Shown one piece after another: positions 24,382 through 33,527 of a stretch of DNA of 47,372 nt. The notes under the pieces are model-generated. The model saw nothing but the letters and a program-made list of their open reading frames with translations. It did not search any database and was not told the DNA's origin. The position numbers and the translations under genes were made by a program. Within the stretch, counting starts at the first letter, position 1, and every line of letters starts with the position of its first letter. Source of the stretch: an uncultured Helicobacter sp. (GTDB lineage: Bacteria > Campylobacterota > Campylobacteria > Campylobacterales > Helicobacteraceae). The stretch is from positions 1-47,372 of the forward strand of contig NZ_CALERY010000007.1 of assembly GCF_937906905.1 (NCBI RefSeq), written 5' to 3'.

Positions 24382-25242
24382 ATGCAAAAAAATCAAGCTG
24401 CCAACCTAGAATCTATGATGCAAGCTAGCAAAAAAAGCACGGCAAAATTTATCGCCATAACTTCTGGCAAAGGAGGCGTGGGGAAGTCCAATATTTCAGC
24501 CAATCTTGCCTACTCGCTCAATAAGCTTGGACACAAAGTCGGGGTATTTGACGCGGATATCGGGCTGGCAAATCTTGATCTCATCTTTGGCGTGAAAACC
24601 AAGAAAAACATCTTGCATGCACTTAAGGGGCAAGCCGAGTTTAAAGATGTTCTCTATGAAATTTCAAAAGACCTCTACCTAATCCCGGGCGATAGCGGGG
24701 AAGAGATCCTTAAATACTCTGCGTCAAATATGCTTGCGGATTTTGCTAGTGAGGCTGCGATTTGGAATCTATTTGACTATGTCATCGTTGATACGGGCGC
24801 AGGGATTAGCACGCTGACACAGGCGTTTTTGCAAGCAAGTGATCATATCATTGTCATCACCACCCCAGAGCCAAGCGCCAAAGCTGATGCCTATGCCATG
24901 CTAAAGGTTAGTGCGAAATTTACCAATGAGTGCATGATGATTGTCAATATGGCAAACTCCCAGAATCAAATCCAGCAGGTTTTTGCCACGATCGCCAATG
25001 TCGCTAAAGCAAATATCCCCAATCTCTCCTTGGGTTTGCTTGGAGGCTTTGAGCAGAATAATGCCGTCAAAAAGGCGATTCTACACAGGAAGCTTATCTG
25101 CCAGAGTGAGCCGCATAATATTTTCTCGCTCACCATGCAAGATATTGCAAAATCCCTCGTAAATAAAATGGAACATAATATGCTTGATACACCAAAAAAG
25201 AGTGTCGGGAGCTTTTTCAAGCGTCTGCTAGGATATCTCTAA
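24382..25242 (+). CDS. flhG: Flagellar number regulator FlhG (YlxH/MinD-like ATPase)
   Basis: A MinD/ParA-type ATPase acting with FlhF to control flagellar number. The deviant Walker A is SGKGGVGKSNISANLAY near residue 29; other motifs are GVFDADIGLANLDLIFG and YVIVDTGAGIS. The C-terminus SVGSFFKRLLGYL is an amphipathic membrane-targeting helix. I chose the ATG at 24382 (MQKNQAANLE), preceded by AAGGAAA, because it aligns with the H. pylori start; a GTG at 24355 directly after the flhF stop is possible. Order flhF-flhG is conserved. Confidence 0.92.
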   Translation: MQKNQAANLESMMQASKKSTAKFIAITSGKGGVGKSNISANLAYSLNKLGHKVGVFDADIGLANLDLIFGVKTKKNILHALKGQAEFKDVLYEISKDLYLIPGDSGEEILKYSASNMLADFASEAAIWNLFDYVIVDTGAGISTLTQAFLQASDHIIVITTPEPSAKADAYAMLKVSAKFTNECMMIVNMANSQNQIQQVFATIANVAKANIPNLSLGLLGGFEQNNAVKKAILHRKLICQSEPHNIFSLTMQDIAKSLVNKMEHNMLDTPKKSVGSFFKRLLGYL

Positions 25243-25251
25243 AGGATTTTT

Positions 25252-25596
25252 ATGCGTGTATCAAATTTTATCAATCTCTCTGTTGTTGCTGGATTTTTCA
25301 TCGGGCTTGCCATTGGGATTATGAAATTTGAAGAGCCAGAGCATATGCTCTTTATGACGGTTGTCGTAACGATTTCCATGTATCTTATCTCGCTCACCAT
25401 GGCGGCGGTGTATATCTATGTCATCGAGCCTAAGCGCTCTATGCTTGTCAATAAAGAGCTTATCGAGCGCCAGCTAGAGTATTTTGATAGTGAGTTTGAC
25501 CAAACAGAGCGGCAAGCGCGTGCGATTCGGCAGTTTATTAGCAACTTTGATTTCTCTGATGAGAAAGAGACCACTAAGAAAAAGGCACAAAAGTGA
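25252..25596 (+). CDS. Two-helix membrane protein (HP1033-like)
   Basis: A 114-residue protein with two membrane segments (VVAGFFIGLAIGIMKF, residues 11-26; MTVVVTISMYLISLTMAAVYIYV, residues 35-57) and a charged C-terminal helix (KELIERQLEYFDSEFDQTERQARAIRQF). It sits between flhG and fliA, as HP1033 does in H. pylori, and overlaps fliA by 4 bp. Function unknown; flagellar or sigma-28-linked context is the only clue. Confidence 0.75.
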   Translation: MRVSNFINLSVVAGFFIGLAIGIMKFEEPEHMLFMTVVVTISMYLISLTMAAVYIYVIEPKRSMLVNKELIERQLEYFDSEFDQTERQARAIRQFISNFDFSDEKETTKKKAQK

Positions 25597-26282
25597 GACC
25601 AAATAGCTACGCGAATGAAAAGCAATTCTCGCAAGATCAGCTCGCTATCCAATATCTCCCTGCCGTCAAAGCTATGGCATATAGGATTAAAGAGCGCCTG
25701 CCAGCACATCTTGAGACAAGCGAACTTATCTCCATTGGCACAGAGGAGCTTATCAAGCTTGCTAGGCGATATGATGAGGGTTTGAATGACTCCTTTTGGG
25801 GCTATGCTAAGTCGCGTGTCTATGGGGCTATGCTTGATTATCTGCGCTCACTTGATGTGATCTCGCGCGCCAATCGCAAGCTTATTAAGGCAATTGACAC
25901 AGAAGTGAGCCGCTACTTCAACGAGCATGAAGAAGAGCCTAGTGATGAGTATCTCTCTGGCGTGCTAGGTGAGAGTGTGGAGAAAATTAGAGAAGCAAAG
26001 ATTGCTGCAGATATTTATATGCTTGTGCCAATCGATGAGCAATACAACATTATGGAGCCTACAAATATTATTGACAGGCTGGAGAAAGAAGAGCTTGTAG
26101 CAAAAATCCATAGCGTGCTAAAAACTTTCTCCCAGCGTGAGCAGCTCATTATCCAGCTTTACTTCTTAGAGGAGCTAAATTTGAGCGAGATTAAGGAGAT
26201 TCTGGGGATTACAGAATCTAGAATCTCGCAAATCACAAAAGAAGTCATCAAGAAAATCCGCAATTCTCTAGGAGATCAATAA
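25593..26282 (+). CDS. fliA: Flagellar sigma factor FliA (sigma-28)
   Basis: A 229-residue sigma-28 that directs late flagellar genes. The start is GTG overlapping the upstream TGA (GTGA), with AAGGCACAAAA before it. Region 2 reads YLPAVKAMAYRIKERLPAHLETSELISIGTEELIKLARRYDEGLNDSFWGYAKSRVYGAMLDYLRSLD; region 4 is FSQREQLIIQLYFLEELNLSEIKEILGITESRISQITKEVIKKIR. The stop shares a base with the fliM ATG (TAATG). Confidence 0.95.
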   Translation: MRPNSYANEKQFSQDQLAIQYLPAVKAMAYRIKERLPAHLETSELISIGTEELIKLARRYDEGLNDSFWGYAKSRVYGAMLDYLRSLDVISRANRKLIKAIDTEVSRYFNEHEEEPSDEYLSGVLGESVEKIREAKIAADIYMLVPIDEQYNIMEPTNIIDRLEKEELVAKIHSVLKTFSQREQLIIQLYFLEELNLSEIKEILGITESRISQITKEVIKKIRNSLGDQ

Positions 26283-27349
26283 TGGCTGATATACTAAGTC
26301 AAGAAGAGATTGATGCGCTACTTGAAGCTGTCGATGATGGCGAGAGCGATGATGCACTCCAGAAGCAAGACATACTCCCCCAAAAGCAAGTAACACTCTA
26401 TGACTTCAAGCGACCAAATCGTGTCAGCAAAGAGCAGCTCCGCGCTTTCCGCTCGATCCACGATAAAATGGCTCGCGCACTCTCTAGTCAAATTTCGGCG
26501 ATTATGCGCTCCATTGTAGAAATCCAGCTCCATAGTGTCGATCAAATGACTTATGGAGAGTTTCTAATGAGTCTCCCAAGCCCCACAAGCTTCAATGTAT
26601 TCTCTATGAAGCCCCTTGATGGCACAGGGGTTTTGGAGATAAATCCTAGCATTGTCTTCCCTATGATTGATAGGCTTTTAGGCGGCAAGGGCGATCCTTA
26701 TGACAACTCGCGAGAGTTTAGCGATATTGAAATCAATTTGCTTGATACGATTTTGCGCCAGATTATGCAGACACTAAAGGACGCGTGGAGCTCTGTAACA
26801 GATATGTTCCCAAGTATTGATGCCAAAGAGTCAAGCCCCAATGTCGTGCAAATCGTGGCGCAAAATGAAATTGTCATTATGGTGGTTATGGAGCTTATCA
26901 TCGGGCATAGTAGCGGTATGATCAATATCTGCTACCCTGTCATCTCGCTTGAAACCGTGCTGCCGCGCCTTGGCAGCAGGGATTTAATGCTAGGAGAGAC
27001 CAGCAGCAAAAAGTCGCGCAACAAAGAGCTGCAAGCTCTCATCGGTGGGGCTGATGTGAATGTAGAAGCCTTTATCGGTGGGACAAATCTAAGCCTAAAA
27101 GAAGTGCTAGATCTCCAAAATGGCGATGTCATACGGCTTAATGAAACGGCGAGCAATGATGTGATTGTAAGCATTGATGGCAGGGATAAATACCTTGCCA
27201 CCATTGGCTTGCAACGCTTCCGCAAGAGCATAAAAATCCAAGAAGAAATCCTCACAGAAAAAGACAAAGTCAAAGAGATTTTAGAAATGCTAGAAACCCA
27301 GCGCAAAAACAAAATCGATGATGAAGAAGACGATGATGAGGAGGAGTAG
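26282..27349 (+). CDS. fliM: Flagellar switch protein FliM
   Basis: A 355-residue C-ring protein that binds CheY-P and sets motor direction. The N-terminus MADILSQEEIDALLEAVDDGE is the CheY-binding EIDALL motif. The middle domain includes EFLMSLPSPTSFNVFSMKPLDGTGVLEINPSIVFPMIDRLLGGKG, and the C-terminal SpoA domain FIGGTNLSLKEVLDLQNGDVIRLNE...YLATIGLQRFRKSIKI. An acidic tail ends DDEEDDDEEE. It lies between fliA and fliY. Confidence 0.97.
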   Translation: MADILSQEEIDALLEAVDDGESDDALQKQDILPQKQVTLYDFKRPNRVSKEQLRAFRSIHDKMARALSSQISAIMRSIVEIQLHSVDQMTYGEFLMSLPSPTSFNVFSMKPLDGTGVLEINPSIVFPMIDRLLGGKGDPYDNSREFSDIEINLLDTILRQIMQTLKDAWSSVTDMFPSIDAKESSPNVVQIVAQNEIVIMVVMELIIGHSSGMINICYPVISLETVLPRLGSRDLMLGETSSKKSRNKELQALIGGADVNVEAFIGGTNLSLKEVLDLQNGDVIRLNETASNDVIVSIDGRDKYLATIGLQRFRKSIKIQEEILTEKDKVKEILEMLETQRKNKIDDEEDDDEEE

Positions 27350-27451
27350 AAGCGGATTCTGGCAAAATCTTGGCACAAGCGCAGTATAAACCAGGCTAAA
27401 CATGTTAGAATCTAGCCTGCAGGCACACAATTAGGCATAAAGGATAAGAGT

Positions 27452-28288
27452 ATGGAACAATTTATCAAGCTCCTAGTCCAAGAAGCGACACAAACCATAG
27501 AGGGGCTCACTGGCAACACCCCTACAATCGCCAATCTCAAAAGTGGCTCGGTGAATGAACTCGTGCAGCAATTTCCCTGCGCGATGACAACAATTAGCTT
27601 CAGTGGCGATACGACAGGCACGATTGCCATTATCAATCCAATTGATCTAACCACCGCATTATCAGATCTCATGCTAGGTGGCGATGGACAGAGTCAGCCA
27701 GAAGCCACAAGCGATGATCTTGATGCGCTTAAAGAGATCAATTCAAATATTTTGGGCGCTGTTTCCACTGCGCTTGGATCGCAAAAAGACATGCCCAAAA
27801 TCAATTTTGCTCCGCAGAAAATCGAAGTCATACACAATGCAAGCGCGCTTGGCGGATACACAGAGGCGTATGAGCTCTCTTTCTCGCTAAATTCCATTAA
27901 CTCTAATACCTTTTTTCTCGCTTCTGGACCATTTTTGCAGCTTTTTAAAGCTGATGAGCCAGCTAGTCATGCTGGCACTGGGGGCGGTGGCGAGCTTTCA
28001 CACACTGCACTAAACCCAGATGAAATCCGCAATATCGGTATGCTGCTTGATGTCAAGCTCACTATCAAAGTGCGCATCGGGCAGAAAAAAATGCTGCTAA
28101 AAGATGTCATCTCTATGGATATAGGCAGTGTTGTGGAGCTTAATCAGCTAGCAAATGACCCGCTAGAAGTGCTTATTGATGACAAGGTCATCGCCAAAGG
28201 TGAAGTGGTGATTGTCGATGGAAACTTTGGCATACAAATCACTGATATTGGCACAAAACGCGAGCGACTCGAGCAGTTGCGCGGGTAG
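27452..28288 (+). CDS. fliY: Flagellar switch protein FliY (FliN with CheC-like domain)
   Basis: A 278-residue C-ring protein. The N-terminal CheC-like part has ISFSGDTTGTIAIINPIDLTTALSDLMLGG and LDALKEINSNILGAVSTALG (the second is the phosphatase-type ExxN motif). The C-terminal FliN/SpoA domain is IGMLLDVKLTIKVRIGQKKMLLKDVISMDIGSVVELNQLANDPLEVLIDDKVIAKGEVVIVDGNFGIQITDI. About 100 bp separates it from fliM, with a GGCTA/TAGCC inverted repeat at 27391-27418. Confidence 0.94.
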   Translation: MEQFIKLLVQEATQTIEGLTGNTPTIANLKSGSVNELVQQFPCAMTTISFSGDTTGTIAIINPIDLTTALSDLMLGGDGQSQPEATSDDLDALKEINSNILGAVSTALGSQKDMPKINFAPQKIEVIHNASALGGYTEAYELSFSLNSINSNTFFLASGPFLQLFKADEPASHAGTGGGGELSHTALNPDEIRNIGMLLDVKLTIKVRIGQKKMLLKDVISMDIGSVVELNQLANDPLEVLIDDKVIAKGEVVIVDGNFGIQITDIGTKRERLEQLRG

Positions 28289-28380
28289 TCCCTGTGGCAT
28301 GCCAGAATCCACAAACAGCCACCTTGTAAGCCCAAGTTAAATCAAGTCAAATCACGCTATGCTACAAGCAAAGGATACAC

Positions 28381-31167
28381 ATGAGCCAGAGCACAGCCCA
28401 GATTTTTGATGAGCAAACTCTCGATAGAGAGATTCAGTTTATCCGCGAGATTATGATTGACATGCTTCAGCAAGTCGATAAGCAGGTGTGCGATTTTTTT
28501 CTCTCGCTTTATGGCAAGCTTCAAGCAAGCACAGACACCACGCATGATGACAAAAACTTCCAAGCTATCCGTGAGGAGCTCCATACCATTGGCCTTGCTG
28601 GCAAGACGCTAGAAATCATTAAGGCTTTTTCGCTCTATAATATTCTTATTAACATTGTCGAAGAGCGTTTTAATATCGATGCTACCCAAAGCCTAGAGCG
28701 AATTGCTGGTGCATACGATAGTTTGCTGTTGGAGGGATTTGATCGCCAGGATTTAGACAAAATCCTAGAATCTATTTGCTTCTACCCCGTTTTTACCGCC
28801 CACCCTACAGAATCTCGCCGTCGCACATTTCTTGAAGCACATTCTCAAATCACCCAAGATTTACGCAAAATCTTTGAGCTAGGGGACAAAAAGGCAAAAG
28901 AGCATATCCAATACCGCCTCCATCTCCTTTGGCAGACCAATCTTGTCCGCACGCAAAAGATCGAAGTGCTTTTTGAGCTAGATAATTTGCTCTTCATCGT
29001 GGAAAACTCTATCTTGCCATCAAGCCAAAAGGTGCTTGAATACATAGAATCTATGCTAGAGCACCCACTCAAACACTCGCCAATCCGCTTAGGAAGCTGG
29101 ATTGGCGGAGATAGAGATGGGAATCCATTTGTTACCAATGATCTAATGACAGAAGTGATGAAAATCCAGCATAAGCTTATTGTCAATTTTTATATCAAAA
29201 AGCTCGAACGACTTGTGCGCGAGCTATCTATTAGTGAGGACTATACAAAGACAAGCCCGCGCTTAGACAAATCTCTGCAAAAAGAGCTGCCAATCCTCGA
29301 TGAGAAAATCGCGCAAATCTGCGCTAGCGAGCCCTTCCGCGCGAAACTCTACATAATGATCAAAAAGCTGCAAAATCGCCTTGTATATGTCAATGCCCCA
29401 AGCACGATTTCTCATACTTATGCCACACCCCAAGAGATCATCGCTGATGTGGATATGCTTATTGAAAGTCTTGATGAAGTTTCTGGCAAATACCTGCGCC
29501 AATTCCGCCGCTTTGTGCTGCTTGGGGGATTCCACCTTATGCAGCTAGATTTTAGAGAGCATAAAGATGCCTTCGCCCAAGCGATTAGTGAGATTCTCTG
29601 CCTACTAGGGGTTTGTGATAATGACTTCATGAGCTACAAAGAAGATCGCAAAATCGAGATTCTAAACACCGCGCTTGCCATGCCAAAACTTGAGCTTGGC
29701 ACAATCAGTGAGCAGCTAAGTGAGAGCACGCAAAATGTCATTGATATTTTCTTACGAATTGTTTGGGGCAAAAAATACATCAACGAAGGGATTTTGAAAA
29801 CCTTTATCCTGTCAATGACTACTGATGCGAGCGATTTGCTTTGTGTGCTGTGGTTTGCCAAGCAAACAGGGCTTTGGAAGCCAAGTAAGTCGTATAAAGA
29901 ATCGCACAAAACAGAAGTAGATTCTAGCGATGAGTCTAAGCTTCGCGCGCGCATTGCGATCACGCCATTATTTGAGACAATCGATGACCTCTGCCGTGCA
30001 GGCAATATTATGCGCACATTGGTGCAAAATCCTCACTATTCACACTATCTGCATGATATTGGCATGCGTCAGGAGATCATGGTGGGATATTCGGATTCTA
30101 GTAAAGATGGCGGAATATTCACTAGCAACTATAGTCTCTATGTTGCTATTGAAGAGCTAAAAGCTTTAGAATCTAGCCTTGGCGTGGAGTTTGTGCTGTT
30201 TCATGGCAGAGGTGGGAGTGTGAGCCGAGGAGGAGGCACACTAGAATCCGCTCTGCTAGCCTCACCTCCGCGCAGCGTGTTGGGATTTTTAAAGACAACA
30301 GAGCAGGGTGAGGTCATCAGCTCTAAATATCTTAACCGATCTTCGGCGGAGTTTTTTCTTGCCTCTACCATGGCAGGGCTTTTGAAAAAAACTAGTTATG
30401 ACGCATTCTGCGCCAATAATACCAAAATCCCGCCCACGCCAAATATGCTTACCCAAGGCAATATCAAATGCTCGATTAGCCCGCACCATAAGCAGATTAT
30501 GGAGCAGCTCTCTGCCATATCACACAAAACCTACCGCAAGCTTGTGTATGAGACAGATGGTTTTATCGAGTATTTCAAATCTGCCACGCCTATTTCATTT
30601 ATACAGCAGCTAAACCTAGGCTCACGCCCAAGCAAACGCCGCGATACGACCAGAGTAGAGGATTTGCGCGCGATCCCGTGGGTGTTTGCTTGGACGCAAA
30701 ATCGCGCAATTATCCCAGCGTGGTATGGGCTTGGTAGCGCACTTAGTGCGGTGGATCTAGGAGAGCTTCGTAGCTGCTATAAAGAGTCGGAATTTTTTGC
30801 TGCGACCATTAGCAATATCTCGCAGGCGTTCTTGAAAGTCGATTTATGTATCGCCAAGCAGTATAATGACTTTGTGCAAGATGGTGCGATACAGGATCGT
30901 ATCTGGGCGCAAATCACAGATGAATACGAAAAAACCCTCCGCCTACTTGTGGCAATCCGCGAGGAGGAGAATCTACTTGATAGCGAGCCTACATTGCAAA
31001 AATCTATCCTCCTGCGCAATGATTCTGTGATGACGCTCAATCTTTTGCAAATTGAGCTGATGAAAAAATACTTTGCCACACCCTATGAAGCTAAGCGCAC
31101 ACGCCTAATGGAGCAAATCCACTCCACCATTATTGGTATCGCGCAAGGCTTGCGCAACACGGGCTAA
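28381..31167 (+). CDS. ppc: Phosphoenolpyruvate carboxylase
   Basis: A 928-residue enzyme that carboxylates PEP to oxaloacetate, replenishing the TCA cycle. Family motifs in order: VFTAHPTESRRR (catalytic histidine) near residue 140, GSWIGGDRDGNPFVT, MVGYSDSSKDGGIFTSNY, VLFHGRGGSVSRGGG, the catalytic SKYLNRSSAEFFLA region, AIPWVFAWTQNRAIIPAWYGLGSAL, LRNDSVMTLNLLQIELM and the carboxy-terminal RNTG. Length is usual. The ATG follows AAAGGATACAC. It stands alone between fliY and ubiX. Confidence 0.96.
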   Translation: MSQSTAQIFDEQTLDREIQFIREIMIDMLQQVDKQVCDFFLSLYGKLQASTDTTHDDKNFQAIREELHTIGLAGKTLEIIKAFSLYNILINIVEERFNIDATQSLERIAGAYDSLLLEGFDRQDLDKILESICFYPVFTAHPTESRRRTFLEAHSQITQDLRKIFELGDKKAKEHIQYRLHLLWQTNLVRTQKIEVLFELDNLLFIVENSILPSSQKVLEYIESMLEHPLKHSPIRLGSWIGGDRDGNPFVTNDLMTEVMKIQHKLIVNFYIKKLERLVRELSISEDYTKTSPRLDKSLQKELPILDEKIAQICASEPFRAKLYIMIKKLQNRLVYVNAPSTISHTYATPQEIIADVDMLIESLDEVSGKYLRQFRRFVLLGGFHLMQLDFREHKDAFAQAISEILCLLGVCDNDFMSYKEDRKIEILNTALAMPKLELGTISEQLSESTQNVIDIFLRIVWGKKYINEGILKTFILSMTTDASDLLCVLWFAKQTGLWKPSKSYKESHKTEVDSSDESKLRARIAITPLFETIDDLCRAGNIMRTLVQNPHYSHYLHDIGMRQEIMVGYSDSSKDGGIFTSNYSLYVAIEELKALESSLGVEFVLFHGRGGSVSRGGGTLESALLASPPRSVLGFLKTTEQGEVISSKYLNRSSAEFFLASTMAGLLKKTSYDAFCANNTKIPPTPNMLTQGNIKCSISPHHKQIMEQLSAISHKTYRKLVYETDGFIEYFKSATPISFIQQLNLGSRPSKRRDTTRVEDLRAIPWVFAWTQNRAIIPAWYGLGSALSAVDLGELRSCYKESEFFAATISNISQAFLKVDLCIAKQYNDFVQDGAIQDRIWAQITDEYEKTLRLLVAIREEENLLDSEPTLQKSILLRNDSVMTLNLLQIELMKKYFATPYEAKRTRLMEQIHSTIIGIAQGLRNTG

Positions 31168-31217
31168 GAAACGCTCAAGTTAAAACATCTAAAACAATGT
31201 AGAAACCAAGGGAAGCT

Positions 31218-31865
31218 ATGGGGAAGAAATTTATTCTAGGTATTAGTGGGGCGAGTGGCGTGCAGCTGGCACAGGGATTTTTAGCGCATTTGCCTAAGGA
31301 TTTTAGCGTGCATATCATCATCTCAAGGGGCGTGATAGAATGCGCCAAATATGAGCTAGGGCTAGATTCTAAGCAGCTAGAATCCACTTTTTACACCTTG
31401 AAAAAAGGCGTGCAAATTTGGCGCGATGATGACATCGGCGCGCCGGTGGCTTCTGGGAGCTTTGGCGCGGAGGCTATGGCGATTATCCCCACAAGTATGG
31501 ATACACTTGCCAAAATTGCTTGTGGCATTAGCGACACACTGCTAACCCGCACAGCAAGCGTGATGATCAAAGAGCGCAAAACCTTGCTGCTAGCCCCTAG
31601 GGAAATGCCACTCAATGCCATTGCCTGCGAGCATCTCCATAAGCTTGCAATGCTACAAGTCATCATCGCCCCGCCCATCATCGCCTACTACTCTTATCCC
31701 AAAAATCTCCAAGAAATGGAGCGTTTTCTCTATGGAAAATGGCTAGATATACTGCAAATCCCAAACAATCTCTACACCCGCTGGGGCGAGCAATCCCACA
31801 GCCCCGCCAAACAAGCCACCCCCAAAAAGAGCGGCACAAAGCCCCGCCAAAAAGGCGAGCGATGA
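31218..31865 (+). CDS. ubiX: Flavin prenyltransferase UbiX
   Basis: A 215-residue enzyme prenylating FMN to form the cofactor of UbiD decarboxylases, used in menaquinone/ubiquinone-type pathways. The flavin-binding motif is ILGISGASG at residues 6-14; other motifs are VASGSFGAEAMAIIPTSMDTLAKIACGISDTLLTRTASVMIKERKTLLLAPREMPLN. The C-terminal 25 residues are a basic tail (KQATPKKSGTKPRQKGER) beyond the family core. Its stop overlaps the coaD start by 4 bp. Confidence 0.94.
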   Translation: MGKKFILGISGASGVQLAQGFLAHLPKDFSVHIIISRGVIECAKYELGLDSKQLESTFYTLKKGVQIWRDDDIGAPVASGSFGAEAMAIIPTSMDTLAKIACGISDTLLTRTASVMIKERKTLLLAPREMPLNAIACEHLHKLAMLQVIIAPPIIAYYSYPKNLQEMERFLYGKWLDILQIPNNLYTRWGEQSHSPAKQATPKKSGTKPRQKGER

Positions 31866-32350
31866 AGCACCCCATTGGCATATATCCGGGCACCTTTGAC
31901 CCTCTTACAAATGGGCATTTAGACATCATTAAGCGCAGTAGTGAGATCTTTGACTCTGTGCTTGTGGCTATCGCGCATTCTGCGAGTAAGAATCCGCGCT
32001 TTAGCGTCCAAGAGCGGCTTGAGATGGCACGGCTTGCCACCAAAGATTTTAGCAATGTTGCTTGCATTGCTTTTGGTGGGCTGCTTGCTGATCTTGCCAA
32101 AGCTCATAATGCAAAGTTCCTAATCCGCGGCTTGCGCGTGGTAAGTGATTTTGAGTATGAATTACAAATGGGCTATACCAACTCTTCCCTAAACCCAGAG
32201 CTTGATACCATTTACTTTATGCCTACCTTGCAGCACGCTTTCATCAGCTCCTCTATCGTGCGCAATATCCTAGAGCACAGCGGCAAAATCTCCCACCTAA
32301 TCCCAGAATCCGTATTTCACTACATTAAGGATAGAATGCAATGTATGTAG
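31862..32350 (+). CDS. coaD: Phosphopantetheine adenylyltransferase
   Basis: A 162-residue enzyme of coenzyme A synthesis. Start ATG at 31862 overlaps the ubiX stop (ATGA); the longer frame from 31739 is rejected because the family begins right here: HPIGIYPGTFDPLTNGHLDII (nucleotidyltransferase T/HxGH motif). Other features are RGLRVVSDFEYELQM and the ISSSIVR motif. The last 10 bp overlap tmk. Confidence 0.97.
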   Translation: MKHPIGIYPGTFDPLTNGHLDIIKRSSEIFDSVLVAIAHSASKNPRFSVQERLEMARLATKDFSNVACIAFGGLLADLAKAHNAKFLIRGLRVVSDFEYELQMGYTNSSLNPELDTIYFMPTLQHAFISSSIVRNILEHSGKISHLIPESVFHYIKDRMQCM

Positions 32351-32940
32351 CACTAGAGGGCATAGACACTTGTGGCAAAAGCACGCAAATCGCAGCCCTG
32401 CGCGAGCATTTCCCCCAAGCAGTTTTTACCAAAGAGCCAGGCGGCAGCGCGCTTGGGGCGACTTTGCGCGAGCTTATCTTGCAAGCACACACAAGCTCAC
32501 AGCCCTCCGCAAGCCCCATAAGCAAAGAAGCGGAGTTTTTTCTCTTTTTAGCCGATCGCGCCGAGCATATCGCCAAAGTCATTAAGCCAAATCTTGATCG
32601 CTTAATCATCGCTGATCGCTCTCTTATCTCTGGGATCGCCTATGCCAAGGACCTGCCAGAATCCAGCAGCATAAACCTCCTTAGCACGCAAGGGATTGTG
32701 CCGGATTTGTGCTTTGTGTTTGTGATTGATAAGCCTAGCTTGCAAGATCGCCTAAGCACAAAAACACAAGACTCCATAGAAATGCGTGGGCTAGACTATC
32801 TGCTAGCTATTCAAAATCGCATTATCCACACCGCCCAAAACATCGCCAAGCACACCATAGAAATAGACGCCACAAAAGACATCGCCCACATCACGCAAGA
32901 GCTTTGTGCGTATATCACGCGTGCTATGGGGTCGCGCTAG
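32341..32940 (+). CDS. tmk: Thymidylate kinase
   Basis: A 199-residue P-loop kinase that phosphorylates dTMP. Motifs: ALEGIDTCGKST (Walker A, residues 4-15), FTKEPGGSALGATLRELIL (DRX-type substrate binding), LFLADRAEHIAKV, and IIADRSLISGIAYAKDL (catalytic DR). The order coaD-tmk is conserved in Helicobacter. It is followed by the comF-like gene after 11 bp. Confidence 0.95.
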   Translation: MYVALEGIDTCGKSTQIAALREHFPQAVFTKEPGGSALGATLRELILQAHTSSQPSASPISKEAEFFLFLADRAEHIAKVIKPNLDRLIIADRSLISGIAYAKDLPESSSINLLSTQGIVPDLCFVFVIDKPSLQDRLSTKTQDSIEMRGLDYLLAIQNRIIHTAQNIAKHTIEIDATKDIAHITQELCAYITRAMGSR

Positions 32941-32951
32941 AATCCACTTTG

Positions 32952-33527
32952 ATGAAATGCCTAACTTGCGGGCGATTTTGCCTAAGCGTGCTATGCCAAA
33001 ACTGCCTAGATTCTATCCCTTTGCGCCCTAGTGTGCGCGAAGTGATGGGGGTAAGAGTCTATTGCTTTTATGGCTATGATGATGTGAGCTTTTTACTAAA
33101 CTCCAAGTATTACACCATAGGCTCTAGAATCCTAGCACGCTTAAGCGACAAAGCCGCACGCTACTTTGCGCACACTTTTGACAAAAGCCAAGCCCTACAC
33201 GCACTCACGCTTATAGGGATTGATGATTTTGTAAGGAGCTATTACTCCCACACAGGCGTGATTACGCGCTCCTTTGCCAAGCACACGGCGATGAAGGCTC
33301 GCTATGGGCAGCTTAAAGCAAGCAGCCAAGTCTCCTACGCTGGCAAGCCACTTGCCTACCGCCAAGCCAACAAGCGAGGGCTCTCCTACACCGCTAAGGC
33401 AAAAGATCTAGTCATAGTCGATGACATCATCACCACAGGCACAAGCTTTAGCGAAGCTATATCTGTGTGTGTGGATTCTGGCGCGAGGGTGCATTTCTGC
33501 CTATGCTTGTGTAATGCGAGAATCTAA
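32952..33527 (+). CDS. comF: ComF-like phosphoribosyltransferase
   Basis: A 191-residue protein of the ComF/GntX group, linked to competence in other bacteria. I chose ATG 32952 because the N-terminus then begins with the family zinc ribbon, MKCLTCGRFCLSVLCQNCL. The phosphoribosyltransferase core includes VITRSFAKHTAMK and the PRPP motif LVIVDDIITTGTSF near residues 155-168. Downstream it converges, with a 4-bp overlap, on a pseudopilin gene on the other strand. Confidence 0.85.
   Translation: MKCLTCGRFCLSVLCQNCLDSIPLRPSVREVMGVRVYCFYGYDDVSFLLNSKYYTIGSRILARLSDKAARYFAHTFDKSQALHALTLIGIDDFVRSYYSHTGVITRSFAKHTAMKARYGQLKASSQVSYAGKPLAYRQANKRGLSYTAKAKDLVIVDDIITTGTSFSEAISVCVDSGARVHFCLCLCNARI

Noticed and set aside
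27371..27386. Sigma-54-type promoter upstream of fliY (TGGCAC)
   Set aside because: The -12 GC is absent at the correct spacing, and fliM-fliY are not sigma-54 genes in H. pylori.
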